From positions 22,964,243 through 23,028,242 of the forward strand of contig OZ023210.1 in NCBI GenBank assembly GCA_963995525.1: DNA of 64,000 bases. The letters are read 5' to 3'. Source of the DNA: Escarpia spicata. Taxonomy: Eukaryota; Annelida; Polychaeta; Sabellida; Siboglinidae. Below, in pieces: positions 27,001 to 42,000 of this stretch. The first letter of the stretch is position 1; each line of letters starts with the position of its first letter. The notes beneath the pieces are model-generated. The model was not told where the DNA came from, did not search any database, and saw only the letters and a program-made list of their open reading frames with translations. The translations under genes were made by a program, and so were the position numbers.

Positions 27001-30000
27001 ATTGTTCAGCCCAGGTGTTTCAGCCCACCACGGACCATGCAGATGGATTGTTCAGCCCAGATGTTTTGGCCCACGCCGATGGATGATTCGGCCTACTGCA
27101 CGAAAATCCGCAGTGCAGTGTCGGACGTTTCAGCTCACGCGACAGTGTGTGTGTGTGCGCGCACGCACGCGGCGGGAATGTAAGGACGGACGATTAGGCC
27201 CACTTTATGTACATACAACTTCGGTAATTCCATCCTCCAATTGATTACAATAACAACAGCCAGCTAGAATGCATGCAGTCGCAAGTCAGATTTTACAACA
27301 GAATGGACGGTTCAGCCCATGGAGCCAGCTGGCACCGGTTACACAAATGGTTGATTCGCGACCACAAACACACTGGTTTGCGGGACGGATGGTTCGGCCC
27401 ATGGACCGAAACAAAAAGGACTAACCATAGAATGTCCCTCCAGTACGACTGTCTTGGGTGGGTGAGGCCGCTTGCTGTACAAGCTGAAGATCTGCTTGAG
27501 ACATTCGTGTGCAAATTCTGTGTGGAAAGACACCACACAACCCAGTGTAGATTATCAATAACATGTATTGTGCAGTACAGAACACGACATAAATTATTGA
27601 CAGATTAAATGTAATTAATTAAGGAATACATTTTATTAATATTTGTCTAGGTCACATGGGAATGGTTAGCTCCATGTTATTATAACAATAATATTAATAA
27701 ATAATATAATGTCTATATCCTCAGAGATCTGAGCTCAGAGGCATAACATACAAGAACCATTAGGCAAAATCATGAACAGGGACCTGGATTTCCAGCCAAG
27801 GTTTTGGATAATTTCAGTGGGACTATCGGTGGTCTTGCAGTCTCCAGTCATGAATCTTGCAGCCGGCTGTTGGACAGCTTCCAACTGTTGGAACAGTTGG
27901 TTTGGGGGACCCATGATAAGATGGCTTAGTCAATGGTGGACCTAACTAGTATCTCATGGCACTGTGCCTTGCTTGATCTTTTGACTTGTGATATATTTCA
28001 TAACATTCTGTTAATTATCATCACCTTAACTTTGGCATAACTTGACCTGATACTCAGTCTAACATTCTAAAAATGTCCAGTGACATTTTGCAAAGCCTGC
28101 ATGCACCATATGACCCAGGACAAACGTATATGAAGTATTACATATCACCATCAACACTGCCAATAAAGTGAAATGTGTGAAATAAAGCTACGCGAATTCA
28201 GTTGGGAGTATTGAGAGATGGGTAGAAACCAAAACTGTCCCTTACCTGTATGCTTCTGCAGGATGGCCCCAGAGAGAGCGGAAAACTCCTGCAAATATCA
28301 CGACAGTTTCACCGATGTGTCACACTTACATTGGTTTTCACAGATTATGTATTGGGTGGGTTTTTTGGAAGTCATTACTTTAAATAAAATATTTTAATCA
28401 AAAATTTAATGTGACAAACACTGCTGAACAGCGTAAGTGGATGACATACGTAACATAAGTAACATACGTAACATATGTAACATAAGTAACAGCGTAAACT
28501 GATTTATGTCAACTTATAAAATGCTGTAATAATTTGAATTACAATTCAATAGAAGTGAAAAACCGTTAAATGCAATTTATAAACCACAACTGACATGAAT
28601 TTTCACACTGTGTGTTCATTCATTCAACTGCCATACTACAGTACAGTAACTGGCAGTAGACGATGGTTTGTCTAGCGCGTCTGTTTTGACCCAAAAAAAA
28701 TATACGGCAAGAGGAACCACTTCGCTGTTTTTAGTGAAGTCTAGTTCTTCTAGCTAGCCACCCAGTGGCGCCACTAATTGCGCAGTTTTTAGGCTGCGTG
28801 GATCCTCTTGCCCTATATTCTTTTTGGGTTGACCTACCTCGTTGAAGTCTATGGCAAAGTAACTGAAGTGGAAGTCTGTCTTCTTTGTCTCAGCCATCTT
28901 CAGCGCCACTGACGACATTGACCTCACTGAAACACACATACAGTCCACAAGGATGAGTCACTAAATCGCCAAACTATCTAAAAGAAGGTTCCTAGTTTTT
29001 TGTGCATTAATTAATGTAATGTTCTTAAGACTACACTAACAATGTTGAAGGTATATTGCCTGCCAAATTGTGTTTAGTAAGCCCATAACAATGGTTGCAA
29101 TTTGGAAGATATGCCCCAGAGCGTGTTCAAATGGTAAACAAAACATCCAGTTTCAAAACAAGATTTATCGGCAATAATGCCTAGGGAAGCCGAGTTAATT
29201 GCAATACCCTTTGGTGTTCAACAAGTTCCCATTTTCCTACGTTCAACACACTACTATTGCATTCCAAATAAGTGTACAGGTCGGAATAACAGTATACGGT
29301 GGACATGCCTCAGAATTTTAATAAGAGTATAGGTCGGAATAACACAGCATAGGGTGGAAATTTCCCGAAATTATAATAAGAGTGCAGGGCGGAATAAGAA
29401 CATAGGGCGGAAATTTCTTAGAATTATAATAAAAGTACAACTTGGAATAATACTATAAGCCAGTAGTAAGGCAGAATTCAGTTGCAATGTATGTATTTAT
29501 AATTTTAATTGGTGTCTTTTTGAGAATGCAACAACATAATTATATGCAAACAGGAGTTGCCTACATCAAACAAACAATAATACTGTATATTAAATCAAAC
29601 GTCAAAACAAAACTCCAAACATAACGCTCCATTTAGTTTGTCTCAGTGATTAGTAGTTTAACACTAACTGATATGTGTTGAAAACAGCGAATGAAATATA
29701 TCTATAATTGTTAGTATTACATTAATAGAAACAATGCCAAATTCTTTAAGATAATTTAGTTAATTCCGCCAAGCCTGCCACCCTTAAATACATAAATGGA
29801 GAGATCCACTATGGCTTGTTTACCACGTAGCTCTGCCGTGTAGCATCAAGGTCACTACTGCAGTAAGGGTAGTCTGGTGACGTCGCGCCACGTGAATTAG
29901 TCGTGTTGCAAATTTGCCCGCGAAACATCATTAATCATGCTTTATCGCTCAGCCCTCGACTACGAGATTCACAATTTACTAGATAATAGTAACGTCCTAA

Positions 30001-33000
30001 CTACAACATGATCCCAATAAAACATAACAAACCTTTATATTTAGCACATAGGTTCCCTAAGTGCTCCTTTTGTGCATACGTGTAGTTTTTAAATTTCCTA
30101 GTGAAAAGATCGCTATCTGCCATGATTGGCATGGTAACCGGCATAAACAGCATCGCAAATAAATACATGTAGTGCCTAATAAAAACCGTATATAAGATGG
30201 AATTAACAACAGTAAATAACCTTAGACCCAAATTAAAAACATATAGGGTGGAACTGCCAACATTAAATAAGCGTACAGACCCGAATAAGTTACAACTTGT
30301 TATGCTGGCTAATTCAGGGTAGAGGAACAGACTGTAGAATTTAAACAGAAAACTATGGATCTGCAATTTGAAACTTTCTTCACATCACTACCTTGGTGCA
30401 TGTGCCGTTGACATCACACCAAAACAACAGCACGGATTAGTTAGAACTTAGAGTAAATGTTCTGCATGGTAATTTTTTGAAAATTGCTTTTGCCTTGATT
30501 CTTGATGGCATACCATCAAGCAGTTTTACTGCTCGGTGGAATACCGTTGTATGTGTACTAGACCCTGGGTTATTTCAATCAGAACGATTTTTATTTTACA
30601 GCTTACCAACAAGGTTTACTGTTACTACAGGTTGAAGTGTGGACTAGGCCCTTAACAGGGGGATTTGTGATCTATTGTTAGAACACCTTTGTTTTGGAGT
30701 AATCTGGGAGATTTGTTCCAGTGAACAGGAAGTTTGATTGATTTCTATGGTGATTATGGGAGACTTATCGTATCTGGGTTAATCTGGTGTTTCTGATTGA
30801 TAGCACAGGTGACATGCCCAAAGGCATTTTCTGAAACCTGCCAAGGTTACTTTGATTTTTTCATAAAAAAAACAAAGTGTCCGTGTCAGCAGACCGAGAA
30901 AATGTCAACCTTCTGCGTGAAAGATTTCACTCAGTTATCGACATCTAAATAATGTCTCACCTTTCAGGTGAAGACGGTTTATGCTTACCTTGTCTATGGC
31001 TTCCAGCGTTTCCTGGAATGAATAGAACAGGTATTCCTGTAGCTGCTGGTGGACTTTTTCTGAAATGACACAGCATAATTAGTCGTAACATTTCATCACA
31101 CTCATCCGAGTTGCAATGATGATTTAATGATAATTGAAATAGCGAGCGCGCGTGTATGTGTGTGTGTGTGTGTGTTGGTATGTTAACGTTTTCCTCCTAG
31201 ACGACTTTCACCTTGGCGCCAAATTTTCGGGGTTTAATCTACAACCCCTCGGAAGAACAGTAATGCATTTTGTTTTCTGAAATTCCCCTTATGTCAAGGG
31301 TTTTCACCAGTTTTAGGGTAACTAAATTGTTCACAACGTAAAACATAACTACCCGGGTAGCAACAATCAATAAACGACTTATGCTCGTCAGAAACTGGCT
31401 GGACCAGCATATATGTTGGCGGCAGCATTATCCGAAGGATGGACATTTTCCTCAATTATTTCAAGATAGAAGAGTATTCAAAAAATTATTACTGTTTCTC
31501 TTACAAGTCTTGAAACAAGAACACTGTATATATTCCTGAACAAGTGTTTTAACTTGGTAAAACTTTGCAGATTGTGTGTGTGCGTGTGCGTACGTCTGTG
31601 CGTGTACGTGGTGACAGAACTAAATTCTCGTTAAAGACAATTAACGAATAACATACTTTTATCAAGTGATTGTTATTGCTAGCGATAACAGTACTAATAA
31701 CACCATTTTTTATGTAGCATTCCATCCAAATAACTGTTCAGGGCTCTGTACAATGGTCATTACAAATTAATAACATATAAAACCATACATATTAAAAATG
31801 CTAATGTGCTAAAATATGTAATTAATAAAATCAACTATATTGTCTTAAGAAATAAATAAATACAAAACACATGTATACAAGCTATTAAAATAATAGTATT
31901 GCTATAATATAGAAGTCGGTGCATTTCTAATAACATCAGGGATTCTGGGAGCTGGTGCCCAGTTGCTCACCTGTATTTGGATTATACAATAATTCTAACA
32001 ATGCAACCACCAAGACACGGTCGAGTGATTGCAAGACTTCAACCGGACAATATCAATAAGTGCGTCCAATGCCAACTGTTATATGAAGCAATGTAATAAA
32101 TGCAGTGTGAATAATTAGGCCGCATAGTACTTCAGCCCAATGACCGCATCATTGCATATAGCCATTGACTTTAAATTGGGTCCTTCATCTGTGCTCAATA
32201 TATTGATAGCATTACATAATGTTACGACAGAAGTACACTGCCATATGCACATTTAAGTTAATAAACAATTTAATTAGGGTTTAGGTTATCTAACTATCTC
32301 TTGGGAGCTTCCTGTCTGTTGACATATTTCTACGTTAATATGTATTTGTAAACATATCACATTTTGACCAAATTAAATTGCTCTCATTTCATTTCTATAT
32401 TAATTAAAATTTAATACCAATAATGACAATATGTATATTTAATTTTAGTTACGCCTAAACATTTCATACTAACAATCTACATACAAACATAGTAAAAGTA
32501 TCCACAATATATTCACCCCTTGTTGTAGAATGTAATAAAGAGACTTACCCCTCTCCATATAGATGGAGACTGTATCGTGGGAACAGAGCCACCACGGTCG
32601 CATTTAGAGCAATTTTCTACAAAACAATACATACAAGTTTGAAGAATCTCTGTATTATTTCATTTTTTCACATGCATCACTGTGTTCGCACGCACGTATG
32701 TACGCATGACTGTATCACTGGGTGAGCATGCAAGCCTCTGTCACGCATATATGTGCATGTGTGTGTGTATGAGTGTGTGTGTGTGTGTGTGTTTGTTTGT
32801 GGGTGTGTGTGTTTGTGTGTGAGTGTGTGTGTTTGTGTGTGAGTGTGTGTTTGTGAGTGTGTGTGAGTGTTTGTTTGTGAGTGTGTGTGAGTTTGTGTTT
32901 GTATGTGCGTGAGTGTGTGTGAGTGTGTGAGTGTGTGTGTGCAATAACTGTTACCCAGTTGCTCAGTGGGTAAAAGTAACATGAATACATAAATGCATGC

Positions 33001-36000
33001 ATGTAAAACAAACATAACAAAATTATATATATACAGTGTAATTCGCCATCACATTTTTGTAACATTAAAAATGCATTCAGCAAGACATCACACAGGTGTG
33101 TACAAGAGATCCAGGAACCGTTTCACTATGAAAAATCCATAATTAAACATAATTCCTTATTAAATTAAAGGAGCTTTTTCAAAATGCTTGGCAGCGCCAT
33201 ATTGTAGAGGACACTATTTCTGTTATACACAGGCAAAAGTGTCCCGTTGTCACATCCTGAATTGATTTTAAAGAGAAAAATAGGGCTTATGAGCTCGTTA
33301 AAATGTTTGTGAAACGGTCCCCATGTCTCCCTTTCAGGAAACTGCGGGTCCCACAATTTGTTTTTGTTATGAGATCAGACCATGTTCCAGGACCGCGTTG
33401 GCGAGATGTGCTTTATGCGGCTGGATGTCAACACACGTACGTGTCAGGAGGAGAGAATCTGGTTTATTGATTTTCTGCAGAAACAAATCATAAAATTTAT
33501 GAAATTGTTAAGTCGTATGGCATGGTGCGATGCAGAGCATCTGGTTTACTTAGTGGATAAAATTTACTAAAAATAATTTTTTAGATATTACTTACTAAAA
33601 TTAGGAGAAAGAATTAAAAAACAATAAGTCATGTGTGTGTGTGTAAATAAACAGTGGTCTGACCCCTTGTAACTGAGGCAACAGGGAGCCCGTGGCACTG
33701 TCAGGTGTGGATGGGAAGAAATAATTAATAATTTACAAAGGTTGATCCGTGCTGAAAATATTTCTGGCTAAAAATCATTATAAACAAAGAATTCTTAATT
33801 ACAGAGATGTGAGGGTTGCAACATATGGAGAAAGTGAAATTGTGGAACATCAGGTAATTGCAGCTATTTTGTTTAGCATTGCGTGTTGTTGTAACGATCC
33901 CTATTGCATTTTTAAATAGGAAACGGCAGACATCGTTTTGAGGGAATAATTTAACCTGATATATATATATATGCATGCTATTACTTACATTAATAAAAAT
34001 ATACATAAAACTCAATCATACATTCTCGAACGCAATATTTATTTAAAGCAACAAAAGTTAACAACTGTAACAGTAAAGACAGCACTTTATAGAAAATATA
34101 ACGTTACAGTAAAATACACCGCGAGCTGCACTTGGCTCCATCAACACTGATCCTTGGTATATTTACTCTTCACAAAAACACTGTATGTTTCGACAACATT
34201 GCTGACTACGGGTTCACCCTGGCAGCTCAAAAGCGCCACCTGGTGAATAGTAGGTTGTCGACGATGCCCACTACTAACACTTACATATTAAATAATATTT
34301 GTTCCACTTGTTTAAATATCATACTCTATAAGAATGAATACTTACACATGTCTAATCTACGCTGTCCCTCCACCAATGCCACATTGCGTCCTCGAGTTCT
34401 TCTATCATGCTTTAGTGAGAAAAACTATCAATATTTTGAAAATATTTTATATCTCGCATACGACTGTTTGACACCCATTTAATCTACTTGTCTCTAGTGA
34501 TGATCTTCCTAATTCACAGTTATAACAACCTCGTTATAGGCTAAGCATCAACAGCAGGAGCAACACTCAGATTATCTCATGGGATTATCCCGCCACGATA
34601 CAAATCATTTACGGACTCTTTTATTCATAGAAACGACCACCCTGTGGTGACCAACATCAGTTTCCCATGTCGACTTCCCAGCAACTAAAATCAATAGCAC
34701 TTTGGTCCGCATCCTTGCGTCAGACTGAATTTGTTTGATTGCTCAAATCTTGGCATGGCTCAGCGATATCATGCAGTAACAAGGGGAACTTGTTACGCGT
34801 GACACCAGCTGTGGTACGCTACTAAGTACCACACATGATTTGGCCAATGAATGCGATTAGTTCGGTGAAAAGGGCGTGGTTGTGGTTTGATGCATGTGCT
34901 ACTGTTGAAGGTCTATTTATAGGCACAGTCTGGTCATTTGTACTGTAAAATGATGTAACTATACAGATCTCTATTCTACTACCTTGACCACCCATAAATA
35001 ACACTTAACATAAATTTGTATACATATATAGGCATCGGAACTGGGGGTTTGGGGATCGCTTAGCCCCCAATATTTCGGCAAGGGGATGCAGTAGGAGGTT
35101 TTGGTGAGCTTCAAAGGCGGGTGCAATTGAAGGGTTTTGGTGAGCCCAAACCCCCTAATATTCACCACATTCCAATACCTGTGGAATAGTTGTCTTTTAT
35201 ATATGTTTTGAGGTGAATACATATTGAATGCTTGAACAAGTGTACTCTCATGAGCTGAGGGCCGCTGATTACTTCAGTATCCCTGGTGCCATATCAACCT
35301 AGCGAAACAATTGTTTACCAGTTTGCATGTTACCCATATTACAACCTTTGAAATTGGCGTGTTTTGGAGGCTACATGTGGAAACCTATCATTCATTGCTT
35401 GACGTGACTGTCAATACCTTTCCAGCAGACAGGTAATAACAGGCATTTCCTAGAAGTGTTCTTTGAAGTCGATTGATTCGTGGAATCACGGGACAATAAC
35501 AACAAGAAGAACTAAGTATATGAAGAACGAAGTACAAATAGTTCAATGTACCAGGGGAAATGTACTAATCTATTCCCCTGCCTTGGAAGGACGGACCTCA
35601 TCCAACATGTTAAAGTAAAGGTAAGTTCTGATATAGCGCAGTATCCAGTCGTCGGGTCTGCTCAAAGCACTTTACACTTTACTCCCTGGCAGACCTGTTC
35701 AATTGAACACCATCTCGACTTCTCTGGGAAGCATCCAGCCATGCTGAAATTAATACACGAAGACTATTCTTACACAAATATCCACCACTGTCTATAGCCA
35801 GGTACTCATTCATACAGCTGAGTGAACTGAAGCACACCGCAGCACAGGATTCGAAACCGGATTCTCTCAGTCGACGGTCCGAAGCTCTAGCCACCAGACT
35901 ATTTCAACTTCAAAGAACACGTTGATGAAACTTTAAAAGGAAAATAATTTTTTTAATTTCCACACTTCTGATAAATGTCAGCATTTGCCACCTGTAAATA

Positions 36001-39000
36001 TTGACTACTCTGTATTTATTGCACTGTACGAACAAATTAATATTTTATACAAGCCGATTGTGACGACTGCATAAATGTTGACGAGTGCATTGACCTGGGG
36101 ACCATTCGTACGATGAGCTCAGATGGAAAATCAATCATTATTGCTGTTAAATTTAAGGGGCATTTTCAAAATGCAAACAGCTGCTGCTGTATGACAGAGG
36201 ACACCATTTCTGTGACACACGAAAGTGTCCCGGTCACGTGTTTTGGTGTTGGTATTTTTCTGTGCATAAAAGATCAGTTATGAAGCGAAATTGATTTTAA
36301 AAAGGAAAACCGGGTTTATAAGCTCATGAGACTGTTAATGAAACAGTACTCAGAATGCACTCACACCAGAATCAAGCAGGAACATATTAATGTGGCACTT
36401 CATCCAAGATGCAGGTCTTCTCGGTTACGATTTCAGTTACTCTTATGCAGCTTTAATGGAAAGCTTCACCTACGAAAGATCAGCTTTAAAAAATCAATAC
36501 CATATGGCAGTTTAAATTAGTCGGACAGATTTACTGTCACCCACAGCACTATAGCTGATGTCTGCAAAGACATGTATCACAAGTGGCTATTACTGTGTCT
36601 CTTGGGCGGCTTGCAAAAAATGTTCTTCCTATGATTTTCTTTACATTTTGTATTATATTTTTATTAACAACTAAATAATCTGACATCTGAAAAAATATAC
36701 ACTTCATTTATGTTTAGACCCCTGTAGGAAGTCAACAACGACATATATAACATTTGGCTTATTGTGGCGCGCAGTGGCTAGAGCATCAGACTCTCAATCG
36801 AGAGAACCCGGATTCGAATCCTGTGCTACTGTGTTGAACGTTGGACAAGTTTGTTCACTATATGTTGTTCCAGTTCACTCTACTGTATGTGGTGGATATT
36901 TGTGTACGAGTCGTCTTTGCGCATTAATTGCAATGTGAATGAATGCTTTCCAGAGAAAACAAGACGGTGTTCAATTTAACAGGTGTGCCTGGGGGTAAAG
37001 TGTAAGGCACTTTGAGCAGTCCTATGGACTGAATACTGAGCTATAAAAGAACTTATCTTTCCTTCACTATGCACTGCCTGATGGGAGCAAGAAGCAGTTG
37101 GCTAGAGACCACCACTCTGTCAAATTGTGTGTGATCTTTTTCTTCCCCTATCATATAAATGGAGTGAGTCGTAGAACGACTGATCTCTTCTTCCATTATA
37201 CAACCAACATAATTTTGCTGATGATTCTGTCGTAGAGTTTTCTGAGAATGAGACTTCCGCTCAGTGAGTCCACAACAGTTTTTTTCCATTTCCCTTTGTG
37301 GGATCTTTTACTTTCTCTGACACAGACACCAGATAGAAGGGACCAACAGTGTCTCTTCCAAAAGAACAGGCAATGTAGGGGCCATGTTAGTCATTTCACA
37401 AGGAATCCCTTGTCATATTCACCAGGTAGAAGGAACAAACAATGTCTTTTCCAAGACCAAAACACACGGGCAGTACAGAATGAACAATACTGCACCGGTT
37501 CTGAACTTGAAGCCACAGCAGGGGGACTAGCACACCAATCCTCCCAACTTACAGCACTCTAACTCTCCCCCCCCCTCTCTCTCTGTTGTCCATCGTCTTC
37601 GATGATGACATCAATGAAGGGGGGTGTCCTTATATTTTGCTCTTCAGTGAGATGTCAGTCCTCTCTGTGCGACAAAGCGTCTGCCACAATCGTCACAGAA
37701 GATGGTAGGTATAGAAGCACCCAAAAGGCCAAGCCGGCAATCATGATCATGTTGATATGTTCTTCTATATGTATCTGTCCCTGGTGTATAGCTCGCCTCC
37801 ACTGTTGCTGGTCCTGTGCAGTTAATTCCCATTTGTGTACAGGGATGTGTGTGACTTGTAGGTGTCTTAACCACATCTTTGTACCTCAAACATTGTCCAC
37901 CACGAAGGCGTTTCCCGCTGGTTAACTCCACTGACTAACAAACCCATTGAAATTGAAATGAACAGCTCGCCACTGTGTACATCAACAGAAAAACGACAAC
38001 ATGAAGCGACCAACTAGCCACGCAACACCAACGCAAACAATTTAAACATTAATACTCATAACTGACACATCCGTCTGATCGTTCTCTCGTAAAAGGATAA
38101 CTGGTACACATTCTGAGCAGACACATAAACAATTAAGAACATGGTTGGGCTATACGTTGAAATGTGGTCAGGTATGTATATGGCATTTCATGAACTTCAG
38201 AGGAATCAGTTGACAACAATCTAAAAAACTTCCTTGACTAGCCGGATTCCGATTCTCATTAGAGGAAATACAGACGATCGTCAAGGCATCAGAGGCCAGG
38301 AAATGGTCTGGTGCTAATCGCCTTACAGTTGATGGCTTGACAATGCATTGGCTTCCTGGACCACATGCCATCTGGAACTTTTCTAAAACATTGTGATTTA
38401 GTTCTGGTAATTTTTTTTTTATTTATACATGTGCTATGGTTCTCAATGGAAGGAAGGTGTTGTGTGCATCACAAACCTGCTCATGTCCTGAAAGCGGGTG
38501 GCAGGGCCTGGTGGAGAAAATGGCTCAGATTCTCCGGAGAATATACAATTCAGGATGGTATCAAGAACAGTTACCAGCAGAGTGGTGCAGAAATAAATCA
38601 ACCCCGTACAAAACAGTACAAAACAAAGGATGCAAGTTAACACCATCAAATTACAAAGCAGTATTTATAACAATCAGTAGGTAATTACCTTTATCCATGG
38701 TAAGATCACCTGTAATTTTTAATATGGTGCTCACGTGAAAAAGAAGATGTACTGACACAAACAAAGTAAGAGTTTGGATTCCAGAAGAACGGAGGTACAG
38801 TAGATGCGGTCTTCACACAGTACCGGGGCTTAGGAAAAGCAAACAAGTGCCAGATGTCCAGATCCCACAGCATTTCAATTATATGGATTTCAAGGTCGCA
38901 TTTCCCAACATCAGGAGAATACCATCATGAGAGACGCTGACGCATATTTTAGTGGACCACAAGATTGTAAACATCCATGCTTGAGAATGTGGAATCTTCA

Positions 39001-42000
39001 TTAATGGGCAATGGACAGAACAGTTCTGAGCAGAAACAGAAGTGAAGCAAGACTCAGTCTGCTATCACCTATCCTACTCAGTCTGCTATCACCTATCCTA
39101 CTCAGTCTGCTATCACCTATCCTACTCAGTCTGCTATCACCTATCCTACTCAGTCTGTTCCTGGTGTTTGCGACATAATATGGCTGAACTGCAGAGTTTA
39201 CGCAAGGATATCTAGCTAGATGTCAAACTATGCATTAATATCAGATATCACAACGCTTGTATGCACGATAGTTGAGAAACTACAACTTATCACAGAAGCA
39301 CTATTTCAAACTGCGGGTAGCAAATTTGGTATAAAAAACTACTTCTCTAAATGCAAGGTCTTCACATCATCTCTACCTGGAATATAATGAACTTGAGACT
39401 GTGGGAGAGTTTTAGTACCACAGAGCCCTCGATATAAAAATGTTAGTCATTGCATCGGAAGCCTTTGATACACTGAGATGGAATTTGTTGTACCATATGC
39501 ACGTGCCAGCACGGAAACATGATCCAACATCCCATGTGTAGCAGTAATTCTTTCAAATGTGATGACAAAAAGCCTCCAGGTTACAATCATGGACGGCAGG
39601 GCAACAAAGCATCCATAATAACAATAATAATGTTTTATTTCAAAAAATGAAATAAAAAAGTAATAAAATTAACTAAAATACAAAGATTTAGATGCACATG
39701 AAATAAAAAATAGATGGTTAATAAGATATATATAAAATGTGCATTCAACTTGAAATATACAATTGGGTAGTCCAACATTTAAACATAGGACTTCTAAAAT
39801 GTATATCAGTATAAAAATAATTAAAAAAAAGTGGATTTTCAGACCGTTCAAGACGACATAATAAGCTATATATGGATGAACGCATACGTTCATTAAAAGA
39901 TTTAACACAGTTTGCAGCGTGATGACAAATTGTGTAACATTTTAAAACTGTTGTTATAGGCAACAGTAATTTCTTTCAAACTGTTTTTAAAATTTAATTT
40001 AAGTCTGAAAAAATTATTAATCAGCTGTGCCTCGAGTCAGGTTACTAGTTGTTCTCATTGGCAACAGAAGGTGTGTTGGCAAGAGAAAAACATGTTTAAC
40101 ACCTGCTGAATGCCAAAATTGCTTGCAGTATGCAGATAGGAATTGAAACTCTCATTACGTTTTATACCTGTGGCTGCAGATTAGCTCCTTTGCGCAACAA
40201 GAGTCAATCGTTTGTTTCGTTTCCACTGGGGGATGGTAAAGACAAATAGAATACAAGTGCACGTAGAGAAATGCGAAGTGAAGCCTGCAGTCATGTGGGA
40301 ATTGGGAAAATAACAAGTGCCCAGAACTTGGCTAGGAGTGACGGTGGATCGAAAATGAAGATGAAGTGTGCAGTCATACAAAACTCTAATAAAAAACATT
40401 AATAAAAAAAGATATAAATTCAAAGGATGGAAAAAATGACGTTGCTCAACCATACATAATTACTGCTGGTCTATAATATTGATCATAGTTATTTAGAAAG
40501 TAGCTAACATCATTGTTGTGATGTCATGTATTGACCACACGAGTATACATTTAGAAGGCTACAAGTTAAATTGATGATGACGGTTATTGCTCAGGGGATA
40601 AGGAATATTGTCTTTATGATGATAAAGCAATCCCCCTAATTCTAAATATGAAATAATGTCCTAAGTACCAGTACTATTTTGCACAACTGTCAATAAGCAA
40701 ATGAGTGAAGTCACGAAAAATGGAAGACTCATTTTCTAAACTTTTGCGCTTTGCCATTCAGATATTAAAATGAATATCCCATTTTTGTTTTTTGTCAGAG
40801 ATAAAAGATGGTCTTATCTGTCAGGAACGTCCTTGTGACCTTGTGCCTAGTCCTTGAATCGTCTTGTGGAGGTCAAGGTAGTGCATGTAGTAAGACATTC
40901 ACTACTGGGGAGATACTGATCTCATGACAACTGTCTCTCTCCGTCTAGCCAGAGGGCACTGGCAGTCATTGTCACTGTCACGCTGACTTTAGTCTAGAAT
41001 ATAATCTGACAAAACCTCTGTGACATCAATGAAGTCTGCAAGGTCCACACAGAGGATAGTTGTGTCAGTACATTATTACAATGAGTTTATATGGATCACA
41101 AAAAGTTAACTTTGAACTGAACTATTTTAATAATTAATTATTAATAAATCTAACTTTGTAATAGTTAAGGGTTTTTTCATGACAGCAACCTTGTGGTCTT
41201 AGTGAGAGTCTCCTTGGTCAATATAACAATGTTATAATAACTAATTTTATTTTAAAAAGTAATATCGACATAATGGACTATTCAGTTATCATTTGTTAGC
41301 AAATTACACCATGAATGTCTTTTAATATTTATGTACGTATAATATCTCTCTACGTGTAATCTACTATATATTGATTATTTCGCTATTGGTAATTGTCGGG
41401 ATTGAACCGGCGTCGCCCGATTACAAAATAAATGCCTTTACCAAATGAGCTAGCAGGACCGACAGAAATTCGCTGACTGATTTAAGTTGTTATGATAAAT
41501 TGTACAACTCCTCCTTCATACATCGATATTCTAGTGATATTATAAGATTATACACTTATACACGTTACTTTCTGTAGCTGGATACGATATATGTTTGCTA
41601 TGTATGTATATTGATGTACATTATCTCTCGTTGGTTTCATTCGATATAATTATTCTGAAAACGAGCCCAAGCTCGGCGATACCTAGTTGACTTGTAGGCT
41701 CACTCGCATTCATTGTTTTGAATCAAATTGAATTCATGTGGAACCGTAAGATAACTGCTTGTTCCTCTATGATGACTAGTGTTTGTATTACATCGGAATA
41801 TTGCACAATAACTCATTCTGACACTCGTTTCGACCCCAAAACTATCAATGTAAGCATGCTCTGAATGCATAGAAAGGTTCGGCCTGCTGCGAGTGTGAGT
41901 CGTATGTGACGTTAAGATACCATGTGATCGCCTAGGTCATTAAATTTGTATTTTCCGCGGGAATCGCTACACAGACGGGTTTAAAATTGAATTTATGCTA

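Noticed and set aside
26690..27244. 184-codon frame with FSPDVSAHHGP-type repeats
   Set aside because: Made entirely of the 45-46-bp minisatellite inside a PGAP1 intron; all three frames are open.
32677..33083. Thr-His-rich frames
   Set aside because: Translation of an interrupted (GT)n array.
36773..36845. tRNA gene on the plus strand
   Set aside because: It is the head of a SINE with body and tail shared by several copies in the window.
41395..41461. tRNA gene on the minus strand
   Set aside because: A and B boxes are present but the acceptor stem does not pair; repeated copies show it is part of a dispersed element.
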